64,000 nt of DNA from Cyclina sinensis (taxonomy: Eukaryota; Mollusca; Bivalvia; Venerida; Veneridae), in the NCBI GenBank assembly GCA_012932295.1, contig JAAONU010000004.1:25540804-25604803 (forward strand), in the 5' to 3' direction. The stretch's first letter is position 1, and each line of letters opens with the position of its first letter. Below the pieces are notes generated by a model that saw only the letters and a list, made by a program, of their open reading frames with translations, did not search any database and was not told where the DNA came from. Position numbers and translations under genes: made by a program. This document shows, piece by piece, positions 1-11,860 of the stretch.

Positions 1-330
1 CTACCCACAAGGTCAAGGTCACAGTTAAAGGTCAAATATCTACATTTTACGTCTGCTTTATAACTTACTAACTTGGCTTACGAAATTTTTCTAATTACTT
101 TGCACAAATGATCACCACTATGACACGATGTGCAGAACCCAACGTCCAGGTTGCTACCCCCAATGTCAAGGTTAAATGTTCTCCATAACTTTTTGACTTT
201 ATGGAAGATTTTAAATAACTTGGCACAAATAATTACTATCATGAAACTATATGCTTATAATATGCATGGCACAACATCAAGGTCATGTTGGTTAAAGGTC
301 AAGAAGTACACTTTCTCGTCCGCTTCGGAA
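1..330. repeat. Dispersed repeat fragment rich in AAGGTCA-type blocks
   Basis: Blocks of AAGGTCAAGGTCA-like sequence recur, separated by stretches such as 'ataactt...actttgcacaaatgatcac' that occur twice in slightly changed form (around 60-125 and 185-245). This style of short repeated block is common in bivalve interspersed repeats. The left end is cut by the window. No coding signal was seen; the 88-codon open frame here has no recognisable domain. Confidence 0.4.
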
Positions 331-1620
331 GGGGATTTAGCTGTCTTTCAGAAGGCATTGTTCTATATAAATTTCACCTTGTTCATGTGGCTGTGAGACC
401 TACAAAGTCTTATTTTAAATAACATTTACTTACATTTTTTGTGTAGAACTGCGTCTATACTTTTGAAAAAAAAAATGTATAAGAAGGATCTAATTTCAAA
501 CAAGAAAAATATTTCTGCTCAATCGAACATACCCGAAATGTAACTAAAATTCTGACCCAATTTTCAGATTTAGGTAATACTGTCGTAATCAACTGCATAT
601 CTTGAGTTCTATTCTGTATGAGACTGAATAGAAAACTGCTCCCACACTATCAGATACAGTCAAGCTTAGTGATTCATGCCAACAATACACAGACAATATG
701 TTCAAAACAGCCGAGAAAACTTAGAAGTATTTATAGCCACCATTATGCGGATACTATTTTATATAAATGATTAGCTCTAATTGACTGAATGAATTGCATC
801 ATATCTAAAGTTTAACACAGCTTTTCAATAAATAAATAAATACTGTATTGGGGGAATCAACAGAGAAATTTAAAGCCACAGTTGCAATTTATATGTTCAA
901 TTATTTATCATGAATTCTCTGCGTCTGTCGGTTTTGTGTCTCCAAAGCTTTTTAACACTTTCAGTAGCTATATTTATATAGCACGCTGTCGAGTCTGTGT
1001 AAGAGTTACATAGAGCGAAAGAGAATTAAAGACGCATGGAAGAGTACTTGCGCAGATAGTTTTCCAAATCAATATCTCCTTAAATGATTTGTTGCTTTAC
1101 ACGGTTATTGCCTTTCTTACTGCTATCCAACTTTCCATGGCAAAGTTTTCTTCCGTAGTACATTTGCTACAAGCCTGGGAAACATCCATTTTTTAATTTC
1201 TATACATTATAACAATTTATATTGGGTTTGATAGAGGATAGAGGAGTGATTTTATGGACACTTGTGGTCAGATGTGGAACTGTGCTTTTTTTAGTGGCAA
1301 TGTATTTTCCAGAAAAAGGAAAGATTGCACATGGAGTGTGATATAAACTTTATACTGGACAAGATTTTCTAACAAAGCCATTTTTGTACAGATTTCTCTT
1401 TGCTCGATTTAAGCCTTACTGTCACGTCATTGATAAAATTTGCAAATGTGAGTCGTCGATAAAGGACTTTTTCTAAAATTATTTGCTGGCTGTCAGTGGT
1501 GGTGGCAGTGCACCCTATTGCTCTTCAAAAGATGAAAGTGTGTATCCAATCACGTGATATTTAATAAAATTCTGAACAAGCATTTCAAAGTCTGCAAGTG
1601 CATGCCATTTTTTGTGCCAA
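331..1620. other. Intergenic, nothing recognised
   Basis: A+T-rich sequence with short homopolymers and no open frame, splice-site pair, RNA gene or repeat that I can support. Confidence 0.4.
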
Positions 1621-2030
1621 CAAAGACTAAATCTGTTGATTCAAAAGAATTTTTTGACAGTTTGGCCTCAAGTGGTCATTTAAGGGTCAAGATTTAAAAA
1701 AATGTCATTGGAAAGATCTCTCCCAAAGGATGGTTGTGCACGAAAAAACTATATCTGGTAAGCAGTAAGGAAGTTATGGCCAATATTAAGAATTACAGAC
1801 AATTGAACCTTCGGGGTTAAGTTCATTCAGGGGTGAAGTTCATTTAAATAGGTGTCAGTGGGAATGTTTTGTCTAAAGTGGTGTTCAAGTATGAAGTAAA
1901 TCAATAAGTAAGTTATGGGCAATGTTTAAGTTTTTTGGACGCAATAACGGACGGGCGGACTAACGGACGGACAGACAGACGGAAATTTCAAAAACTATGT
2001 TCCCTGCTTAGCGGGCTTTCAAACGTTAAA
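1621..2030. repeat. Dispersed repeat with GGAC-rich tail
   Basis: Two related blocks, 'aagttatggccaat' near 1770 and 'aagttatgggcaat' near 1910, lie within about 140 bp. A run of degenerate GGACGGAC/GACAGACAG tetramers follows at about 1938-1982. The same CCGT/GGAC style appears in the intronic repeats at 21.5 and 22.58 kb, so this is probably an old copy of an interspersed repeat. No coding potential was seen. Confidence 0.4.
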
Positions 2031-2930
2031 TGGCTCTAACTTAATACTATTAAAGTGCATACAGAAACCAAACTATCTCTTTAAATTCATACTGTCTTTT
2101 CTTGAAGGTAGTTTTGCCCAAATACATGTACTATTCTTGAAATAAAATGATAAATCAGCATGGTATTTTTCTCAAATATTCGTATCGATACAGCCTCAGA
2201 ACTAATTCAAAGCCATTTCAAATTTGCGTTGCACTGAATGACTTGTGGTTAGCTTTAATTATTGAAGCGGATGGCTTTTCAGTGTTTAACAACGTCTGTT
2301 AGCGTCATAAATAAAAGCTTCCTATTTAGTGTAAGCTCGGCTTCGAGGTTCATCATATGAAATTATTTTCTGTCACTTGTTTGTTAAAATATGATTTCTA
2401 GTAGATGTAAATCATTTAGTTGTATGCCTCTGTTACTTACAGAAATCTCAAAAACAAAACACTAAGGTAACAAGATTGATGTTTTGATACGTTGATAGAA
2501 TGTTGACGTTCTAGACTGTTACGAGAATAACGCTGTCAAAACATGCAGTTAGAAATAATAAGTCATATGTGCCACCATATATTTTAGCCGATAATGAAGA
2601 CAGTATTATAATCCAGACGGGAGGTGCCTCAACATTCGTTTACACATAAAATGCTGCATATTGAAACAATAATTTTTGTAGGTTTTTATAGCTTTAGTTT
2701 TTGTCAGCTGTGTAACAAAATTGATGATTTTTACATCGACATCAAACGCATTTAAATATATGTTATTTTTTTCCATTTGAACCTTAGTATGCCTATTACT
2801 ATGACTCCCTTCAAAAAACATTTGTTTCAATTTTTTGCACACGATAATGTTTTTGATAAACTGTTTACTGTACACTGGTTTCTTCTCCTAACCCTGAACA
2901 TGCTGAAATCGTGTAATGGATTTGCCCAGC
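2031..2930. other. Intergenic, nothing recognised
   Basis: A+T-rich non-coding sequence. The 89-codon minus-strand frame at 2606-2875 has no domain and no splice context. Confidence 0.35.
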
Positions 2931-3115
2931 TTTGAATTTGGAACAGTCCATTCAAAGATTAAGGGATTTCAATATCAAAATACAAAAATGGAGCTACCAA
3001 CAGTATAGAGCCTGGTCAGACTGCACAGATGTGCAGGCTGACCTGCCTCTATACTGGTGGCAAAGGCTAATCACTTTCGGTTCCAGCACGTTAAGGGTTA
3101 AATTATTGTGCAGTT
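2931..3115. repeat. Interspersed repeat with long imperfect hairpin (3001-3056)
   Basis: Bases 3001-3026 and 3031-3056 form an inverted repeat. The left arm starts CAGTATAGAG and the right arm ends CTCTATACTG; the arms are about 26 bp with about three mismatches around a 4-base loop. It is embedded in a segment that looks like a common bivalve interspersed repeat ('gagcctggtcagactgcac'). The 61-codon frame across it is a by-product of the repeat. Confidence 0.5.
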
Positions 3116-6100
3116 GACTTACATCTCAACGTATTTTATCAAACTGATAGCATTTTCTTTTTTACAATTCATCTAATCAACTTTTTATTTGACATGACTC
3201 TGAAAAAAAATGATGTATTGTGATGAGCATACCAGGAACGCTATCAATCACGATTAACTCTTGAAATTAATTAATTTCAGTGCACTGTAAATATTTTCAG
3301 AACAAAAGGTACTGAAGAAAAAAGTAGCTTGCTTTTAAAGAAATACTGATATTTAAATGCTAACTCAAGGCTGATAGATGGCCAACAGTAAAATGAAAAT
3401 TTTCATTTGCATCCAATTGCATTTACGGTTGTTTTTCTTAATGTGTTAAGTGTTCGAGAAAAATGCGGCACATTTGAACAGAATGGCATACAATTATTTA
3501 TCATCTCTATAATAGGTGTTTTACAAGTTTCTAGTGGCATTTGTATAATTACTTTTTGTCTGTAAATTTAAGTTCAACAAAAAATGTGCAAAACGATTTA
3601 TACAAAAGCTTAAATGCTACATTAATTTGGATTATCTATTAGCCCCTATTTTTACTTGAAATGATTTCAGATATTTTGTTTCAAGGAAAGGTTTCCCCCT
3701 CACTGGAAACGCCACTTTAAGAGCAGAGGCTGCGCTGTACATAATCAAAAGCTTCAAGTACATAACTACATTTTCCAAAAGAGCTATTACATTACCAATA
3801 GACCTAGTGTCCGGAATTTGCTCGTCTGCTCTATTACAGCCAATATTCGTCAATGCGTTTGATGATGAAACTCCTCGAAGAAGGAGCTAATGAATCTGTG
3901 GTAAGTAGAAAAGGATGTCCTGCCTTCTACTTTAATTCATTGGTAAGAGTATGGGGTATACAATATGTATAAAGGAGTTTATAATCTTTCAAAAAGCCAA
4001 AACCCAATATTAAACAAATGACCCTTTCAAAAATAACTGTTTAATAACATGGTGATTTTGTATTAAACATTAACGCACTGAGCACTCAGTCAGTGATCTG
4101 TATTCGTTAATGTATTTAAAATAATTCACTATTACATTCCGTGCAGTCGTGTACGACTGGAACTTTTTTCATTTACTTAAATGTATCTTAGAGCCTCAAA
4201 TTTTTAATAAATCGCATCCGTCAGATAATTTTTGACTTGTCCCGAAACCTTTTTCTGTTTTTGCATACACATATGGTCAAAAGAAAGACTGGACACAGAA
4301 GACATTTGGCTGTCTGATTGTTCTAGGTCAAAATAATTCCTCCGATGTCAGTAAATGAATGGAAAAATTATACAACGCCTTATGAACCTGTGCTGTTGTC
4401 GAACGCGTAATAATATTTAATATAATGAAGGAATTTTTTCTAGTGTTGTATTTTATAATCACGAATATGTCTTGATTTCCACTTTTAAAAAAAAACTTAT
4501 CCAAAAAATCTAATATCACTATTTTACAAATTATCATTCTTAGCTAAAATGCACTAAGTTACACCAAATAATTATTTCATATTTTCAACACTCCTTATAA
4601 CTCGTAATTGTATCAAAAATCAACTTACTATTTTTAAAGACTTGTCAGTTCTCACAAAAGCTTCAAGAAAGAATGAAATCTCGACCATTTAAGCGACTTT
4701 GAAGATATGACACTGCTCACTGCAAATTAATTCTATTGAATGTCGAAACTATGTTTTTACATTGTTGGCAACGCAAGACTTTCTTCTAATAATCATGAAA
4801 GAAAAACATCTTCAAATAAATGTTTTTTTCGTGGCGAATCTTAGCCACGGGAATACTCGCGCCTCATGTGAACCGCAGCACCGACGGCACTTAAGGCGCG
4901 TTTAGTAGCCGTGTGTTGTTGCGTTTGTTTTTCTTTTGGCAAGATTAGCCCTTTTCTGTACTATCGATTGATTCAACATACTTAAAACGGATATTTTGCC
5001 GTCACAGTGAGCTTTCCGTTAACGTTTGCTTTTCGCGTTCCTTTGTTTTGAGGTATTAATTTGTGTTAACCATTTGTTTGATTCTACAATCAACACTTAG
5101 TTTAAAATTCCAAGACTGAATAAACAAATAGAAATAAAAACGTAAAGTGAATTAGCTTTAGCCTCGTACCTTTTAAGTGGATACCGATTTCTATCTACGT
5201 TCTTTTCTTGAATTCATTTTTCACTGTATGTTAATCTTAACTTGCTTATCTTACTTTAGAAGTGCAATAATTTCAAATTATTGTCTTGGATGGTATTTTT
5301 TACATTCAGTTTCTTATGATAACGTTCTAAATAAAACCATTTATCATCATACAATTCACTTTGTTCCTATATAAAAATATCAGAAGAAATGTGTGTGGAT
5401 ACTTAAATCAATCAATTTTTATAGGTATCAAAAACGATTAGTGTCAATGAAACCATTTGGTATGCATTACTTCTCCTAGAATATTGATAGCACAGTATGA
5501 ATGGATTTCCCAAACACACTATGACAAGTTAAATTGTGAGTCGACCACCTTAATTTCTTGTCTTTTTTAAAGAGTATAATGCAACCATTCATTTTAAAAT
5601 ATGTATTTCTTCGAAAGCAATAATTTGATATTTCGATTTACAGAACGGTCAACGTCAATCGACGCTTTAGATTTTTTAGATAAAATTGACAATGGTCTTT
5701 ATCGCCGAAAATTTGATATATTTTCTTGTTGTTTATGTATGATGTGCAAACTGTTCATTCAAATGTTTTGTCTAAGTTTACATTTTAAGGGAAACTGATA
5801 GAGAACATAGAGGATTTACACACTTCATATAGTGTAGGGTGTCTCGGTTTATGGCATTATCTTCTTAATGATATGCAACGCTCCTTTTTACACTGAAACG
5901 AGGTGTGTAGGTCTTGAAGATGTCTAACGGTTTCATGCTGACTTTAGACAGCTGACCCTGCCTTCATTTGTTTATTCTGAAGAAGGATGATTACGAAAAT
6001 GAAAAAAAAATAATCAACTATATCCAAGTTTCAAACGATAACGTCCCATGCAATCGCTTACTTGTGACCAGAAAAAGAGCTAAGAAAATCACATTCAACA

Positions 6101-8210
6101 GATATGAGGTTTAAGTAAGTTCCAAAATCTGTATCGATCCGCCAGGACAATATGAGAAATTATTGTTTGTCTTGCAATACTGAACCCTATATTAACCTTG
6201 GTAAATATTTGTAATTGCTTCATTTCCTCAGAATTCTTCAAGGCATATTTCATATGCATAACTTACGGCGAAAACGATTTTTAAACACGAAGGAAATGTG
6301 CTATCGTGAAGTAGTTTATTATTGTCCTAGATAACCGGCATATGTTTAGGGTCCGAAACACTTCAGTGACAAGTTGATGCAAGGCAATGTAAATGGCATA
6401 ATAACCACACAATGTTTATACAAGACAAGACACCAGTAAGGAAACCAACACGATATGATAGAATAAAAGAAGAAGAAATACTTCTCGGAGCATACAGTTG
6501 TCGCTTTGAGGTTTTGATAATTATGATAATTTAAGCCACCCCGACTTTAGCCAGGCAGAAAAATAAAATTTTTAAAAACTACCTTTTAAATGTTGAAAAT
6601 ATTTAACATATATTAAGACAAGAAAATGTTAAAACATCACGAGTGAAAGTTACACAAACAGGCTCAAGTAAAATCTATTCCATTAAAGCATGAAGGTATG
6701 AACATGTACACTTAGCAATAAAGTTGGGTAAAAGTAAGACATTTAGTTGAACTGCAAAAACAATGATAAAATCATTTAGTAGTTTATCATTAAATAATTA
6801 TGTTTCCACTTTGTGTGCATTTTGTTAAAGCCGGGCCGGGTATATTTGATGTCAAAGTACATGTATGTTATTCTTTTATTGCACAGCATTCTTCGTATAC
6901 TTCATATATTGCCAATTTGTGATTCACGATATGTGAACTGAACTTCATCTGGCGTTATTTCAAACACAAAATTGGAAATCCACTTAATCACAGTTTAGTT
7001 TTTAACATAGACTTAACAAGCACAAACTTTAAGGCAATATGCCTACGTATACGCATAAATGTCCTTGTGTAATCAGCCGTAACTTCTTTCAGCCCTAGGA
7101 TTTCTAATATTTTGATAATGATTGTTCAGCCCCGTCCAGGTATAGTACTCGTACAGAATAAGAATAATTTTACATTCAAATTCTAGTATCTGCTTTACAA
7201 CAAATAACAGCGAAAGGTTTTCGAGTTTTTGACTTTTCATCTTTTTTTTATATCCTCGAACTGTTTTATGTTATCTTTTTTTACAACATTATATGTACTA
7301 ATCGTTTTTGTTGTTGTTGTTTTTCTTCTTAGGCGGGGTGTTCACGCTTGAATCTAGTTCGCTAGCGCTACTTAACTCACCTTTAGTACGTTTTGATTGC
7401 TGGCATTTATCTGCCATTTTTACTGTCAATATCTGTTGTTTTGATATATTAGGTTAACGTGATCTTTATAAATTGTACGCAAAACACTCCAATAAACGTA
7501 AAATGGCTGCGCCCAAAAACCTCATAAATCGGGTCGGAAATTTCTCAAAAATTCTAAACTTATTTCACTATCCGGATACAGAAAAACACTTACAATAACT
7601 TTAAGTCTTAAATGCTCATAATTTTAGTATTACAAAACACTTGAAACTGTTCTTATTTAACAATTTTATCAGAGCTATTCAAATTCTTGCTTTTCCCATT
7701 GGCTTTGACCTTGACCGCCTAAATCCTAATCCTAAATGAATTCAGAAATTAAAGTTCTAAATGAAAAGTGTGTAGTTCCCTTTGTCTTACTTTTTTTAAC
7801 CCATATATATATATTAGTTTCTCATTGCGTCGTCAAGCTTCTGTCTAGACTTTTAATTTGATATTCTAGTTTTAATATCCTTATTACAGGCAATATCCTG
7901 TGAATGTGAGCTTTGATTGTATTTCTAAAATAAAAAAAAAAATAATTTTGAAATGATTGCAATATCAAAATACAATTTCAACGGCTGTCATCATTTATGT
8001 TATATATCTCTCAGTTATGTCGTGATGACTAGTAATTAAGATCAATTACTAATGCGAGTTATGATTACTGTATTGTTTTTTCCTTTTTTAGCATCTGTCC
8101 GCGCGTGCAATTCGAACAGAGCACTTTCCGTAACGGCAAAACAAAGCAAATTAAGAGAAGAAAAGAAGAGAAAAAGAGGGAAAAAAAAAACATCCTTCTA
8201 CAGCTTTGTG
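3116..8210. other. Long intergenic stretch, no supported gene
   Basis: A+T-rich, with many short chance frames. A CpG-richer patch around 4,835-5,060 stands out from its surroundings (several CG dinucleotides, hairpin-like 'gtggcgaatcttagccacg') and could be a promoter or non-coding exon, but no TATA box, start codon or splice site supports that. Nothing else was recognised. Confidence 0.35.
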
Positions 8211-8212
8211 AG

Positions 8213-8412
8213 CACGACGTTACCGGGTGCGTGGAGGAGAATTGGTAGAGGAATTACAGCGCTAGTCTCCCAAACCAGAGATCGCTGGTTCGAGTCACAC
8301 GACGGGTAAGACTTTTTGTGACCATTCACATTCGACACTTCCGGCGCGAGCATTGGTTACAATCCAGGAAGCAGTCTTCGAATGGAATTAATCTGAGATA
8401 AAAGAAATTCTA
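8213..8412 (+). repeat. Decayed tRNA-derived SINE
   Basis: The segment has tRNA-like Pol III signals in order: a box-A-like ATTGGTAGAG at 8241-8250, a CTCCC anticodon-loop-like stretch, and box B GGTTCGAGTC at 8287-8296. A tRNA-unrelated body follows and ends in an A-rich 'aaaagaaat' tail near 8400. The T-stem (GCTGG against CACAC) is mismatched, so this is not a functional tRNA. The 85-codon open frame across it ends in a peptide that is only the translated box B region. Confidence 0.5.
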
Positions 8413-9619
8413 TCGAAATCGATATCTAAAATGTAAATCATTTTTTTTTAAAATGATACCATTTCACTTGTATATACAAAATATACTAAAAGGATTTACA
8501 TCTAACATGTCTAATGTTTGCAATACATTCAGTCTAGGCTACCCCAGTGACAGTGGCTTGCTTGCCTTTTGTTTATAGATCATCATAAAGGTAAACTGTT
8601 GGTTGGTCTTTTAGCTGTTGGAATAATTGAAGTGTGCGTTAGAAGCAGAGTTTTTACACAATAAATCTCAATAGGACCCCATCGGATACATTTAGCTTTC
8701 CATTGTTTCAGTATATTCTTTTTAAATTAATTTGAATATAATAGATCTTACTTTAAGTATACTCTACTTTATTATTTCAAACTGTGCACACAATTCTTTA
8801 TTATGAGCATGTTGATAACTTTTATTTGGTACCATGTATGAACTGATTCGTGAAGAATAAATAAATAATTCCTGTTAGTTTGATATACTTTATATAAAGT
8901 AAGTGCGTCCGGATGTGTGCGTGTGCGCTTTTCATTAAATGTTCATTTATTATTTTCAGGAGCAATGATTCTAAAAAATAGGTATACAGGCACTCACCAT
9001 CACTGGTAGAAGAATTATAGAATAGTTGAAATTTAGATTTAATTCACTTCGGTGGATTAGAAGCTGTAAACTTCTTTCAATAAAACATTTTTGAACTTCA
9101 TTTACATGTGTTTTGAGCGTATGAGCCCATTGGCAAAGTTTTGTAAATCTTTCGGTCGGATATGCAGGTGAGTTTATCGTTGTTAGATGAAATTTGTAGA
9201 ACGTACTGTGTACATTCTATTTATATACAAGGAGAAATTAATTAGACCCCGTCGAGAAATAGCTCTGTTATTCGGACTCCGGTTTGCTGAAAAGGTCATT
9301 GTCAGAGGAACGCCTTTGTTGTAGTTATGAAATCAAAAGCTGGCTTGCGTAGATATAACAAAAACAATAAAATATTCCATACATAAGAAACAGAACATTG
9401 CAAATGGCATAATTGGGGATGGGAATTGAGATATTAATTTGAAAATTTTTGTGATTTCAAGTATTTCCCTTGTTATTTCATTTTATCTGTTTTTATAATG
9501 TATTCTACGTTTAAAATCATAACTAGTTGATTGTGTTACACTGATTAAATTTAAATTAAAAAATGAGTCCAAATATGTTAATCACCTCGTCCTGTATAAT
9601 CCGTGATTATATACTGCAA
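8413..9619. other. Intergenic, nothing recognised
   Basis: No supported gene, RNA or repeat was seen. Confidence 0.35.
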
Positions 9620-10278
9620 TTTATTTCATGCTTTTCAATGGATTATTGAAATATATCAGTAGATTAAATCCTGATAATCTCACTGTTTCAAACAGTGAAA
9701 TTATCATTTTGATAATTTCACTGCTACGGAACTACTTTTTTCCCTTCAGTGAACCCCATATACATGTACAAAAGTACAACTTGAGTTGTCTGCAGCCGTT
9801 GATCCGTGTTCGCCGATAATTAGGCCTGACAGTGACACTGATTCTAATTAATATGAATTAGGCAAATAATATACCAGTTATGATGTTCGTTCACTAGTTT
9901 GATTTAAATCCTTGTTTTGTTTATAATTCCCACACACGTTGTGAATGAAAAAAAATGGCGGATTGAACTGATCTGACTTCGATTCACGCGCAGTAATTCA
10001 ATAGCTTTATCAGCCTAAAACTGTTGTTTACTCTAAATAAATTTACAAAACGATTTCTTTTTTCCTTTTTGACATAAAATAATAAATGAATAAGACCCTG
10101 TCTAGTGAATTATATATTAAAAATGAGAGTTTATCTGGAACTATTTTTATTACGAAATATACATGTGTTAGCACGTGAAGAAGAAGGAAAGTGGGGCACC
10201 AGACGGGGAACACTTGGATAGGTAAAACATTAAAAATGAGAAATAATTCAAATAACCCATTGAAAAGCATGAAATAAA
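9620..10278. mobile_element. MITE-like element with about 31-bp terminal inverted repeats
   Basis: Bases 9620-9650 (beginning TTTATTTCATGCTTTTCAAT) recur inverted at 10247-10278 (ending ATTGAAAAGCATGAAATAAA), with about one substitution and one indel. The 659-bp span encodes no transposase. Inside the left end is a perfect 14-bp-arm hairpin at 9693-9723 (CAGTGAAATTATCA, 3-base loop, then its complement), overlapping a second palindrome CACTGTTT/AAACAGTG at 9680-9696. I could not identify an unambiguous target-site duplication, so the superfamily is open. The two ORFs beginning MLFNG on opposite strands are simply the two copies of the repeat end. Confidence 0.55.
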
Positions 10279-11162
10279 AAGAAAATTTGTTTGTTTTTGG
10301 TGTAAGATTGAAATTTATTTCATATATCCTTTATATTATTCTATTGAAAGTATTGATATTAATAAAAAGGTTAAGTGCAAAATATTGGACCTGAAACAAA
10401 AAATGTAATCTGTACAGTGAAACAAAAACTTGATTTCAATTGTTAAATCGGTTATAAGCTTAGGTCAGACCCTTATGAAATCAGATCAGAAATATTATGT
10501 AAATATATTAATGGCTTATGTGACTGGTATATCTGAAGGTTAATTTCCAATGTAAGAAAACAAATTCAAAGTTTTTAACATGTAAACTTGAACTGTATTG
10601 AGGTTAACTTTCCAATATAGTTGATGTAACAACTCATTCAGTACTTATTTCATACACTATTTTAAACTTTATTCTACTGTCACACATTCGCCAGTGTTAA
10701 GTTCAAATTAATTACATTTACTTTCCAGTTTCTGAAAATCTGAACAATGTTCACCATATATAACACTTCTGAATAGTACACTGTTTAAAGTTTACTTTTC
10801 TACATGATGTTTTTGTCTTACATCCTTGATAGCAATACGGAAAGCTCATAAATATATACTCGTTCCAGTTCGAAGCGAGAAATCAATTTAAATACAAACA
10901 TCACTACTTTTAGCGACAAATACATTTAGATACATTTCTTTTGAAGGAAATGATACAATATGGTCTTTGAAATTGCACTTTTTATAGCAAAAAAAACAAA
11001 AACAACAACAACAAAAACAACAAAACAACACGCCTTCAAGCGGTAATATAACCAAAATCTAAAAGCAAAAAATGTATTATAAAGTAACATTAATTTAACA
11101 GACTTATAAACTTTTATTGCTTCTTTTATTTTTTTAATTTATTTTATTTTTTCATTTTACAG
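10279..11162. other. Upstream flank of the EGF gene
   Basis: A+T-rich, with a CAA-rich stretch (about 10,990-11,030) and a pyrimidine-rich stretch ending at 11,162 that could be an intron 3' end. No promoter motif can be assigned with confidence. Confidence 0.3.
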
Positions 11163-11283
11163 ATTTCGACATACAAAATGCACCTGGATTTCTACTGAAT
11201 ACTTATGATTGATACAATGCCAACTGTTCGCTATTTGCTTCATCACAAACAAAAGTGTTCTAAAGAAGATTAAGTCTTATAAG
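11163..11283 (+). other. Candidate non-coding 5' exon of the EGF gene
   Basis: A long T-rich tract ends in 'cattttacag' just before 11163, and 11284 begins 'gtaaaag', giving a well-formed acceptor/donor pair around 121 bases. Every reading frame contains stops, as expected for a 5' UTR exon. The coding start exon 3' of it is also preceded by an acceptor, so the gene must have at least one upstream non-coding exon; this is the best candidate. Confidence 0.3.
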
Positions 11284-11690
11284 GTAAAAGTACATTTTCA
11301 GTCCAGTTAAGTTGCTCATATGCCCGTGTTAACATTTTCGTGACCAAATAGATACTGTTCTGTATCGCAGAAGTTGTGCATTTCCATTTTAAGGAATTAC
11401 ACTTTTCGTAAGTGAACGTTTTATTTATTTTTTATTTATTTATTTTCGAATTATTTATTAGATAAATAAAATCGTAATTGATTTTTTTTAGAGTCACCCC
11501 GTTTCTTTACATTTTTTTAAAGTTTTTAGAGGTGCCTTTAGTTCAGCTTAAAATAAAAAGTTTTACAATGGTATGCTTTGATATATTCTTGTTCCAAAAA
11601 CAAAATGTTAAGTTGTTAAGTTGTAGAATTGAAAATGACATTTGTTGAGAATCGAAAATTATTTTTTGTTAGTATTTATCAATGCATATA

Positions 11691-11760
11691 TTTTCTTTCT
11701 TTCTTTCTTTCATTCTTTTTTCTGTATTTAATTATTCATTCATTCATTCATTCATTCATT
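11691..11760. repeat. (TTTC)n and (ATTC)n microsatellites
   Basis: Consecutive TTTC units (about 11,693-11,712) are followed after a short gap by ATTC units (about 11,733-11,760). They lie just upstream of the first coding exon. The 88-codon frame running through them merges repeat with the true signal-peptide exon. Confidence 0.8.
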
Positions 11761-11805
11761 TTTATCAAAGTCATATCAGTTGATTTTGGTTCATCCCAAC
11801 AGGCG

Positions 11806-11860
11806 ATGCGGACTCTGTTTTTGCTATTTCTGTCAGTATGTCTGTATCACATTGTCCTAG
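11806..11860 (+). CDS. Exon 1: start codon and signal peptide
   Basis: ATG opens a typical secretory signal: MRT, then a hydrophobic core [16 protein letters not shown], followed by donor gtacgt. It ends in phase 1; the split codon completes as Ala with the next exon, a plausible cleavage region. An acceptor (cccaacag) 3 bases before the ATG shows that the 5' UTR is in an upstream exon. Confidence 0.8.
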
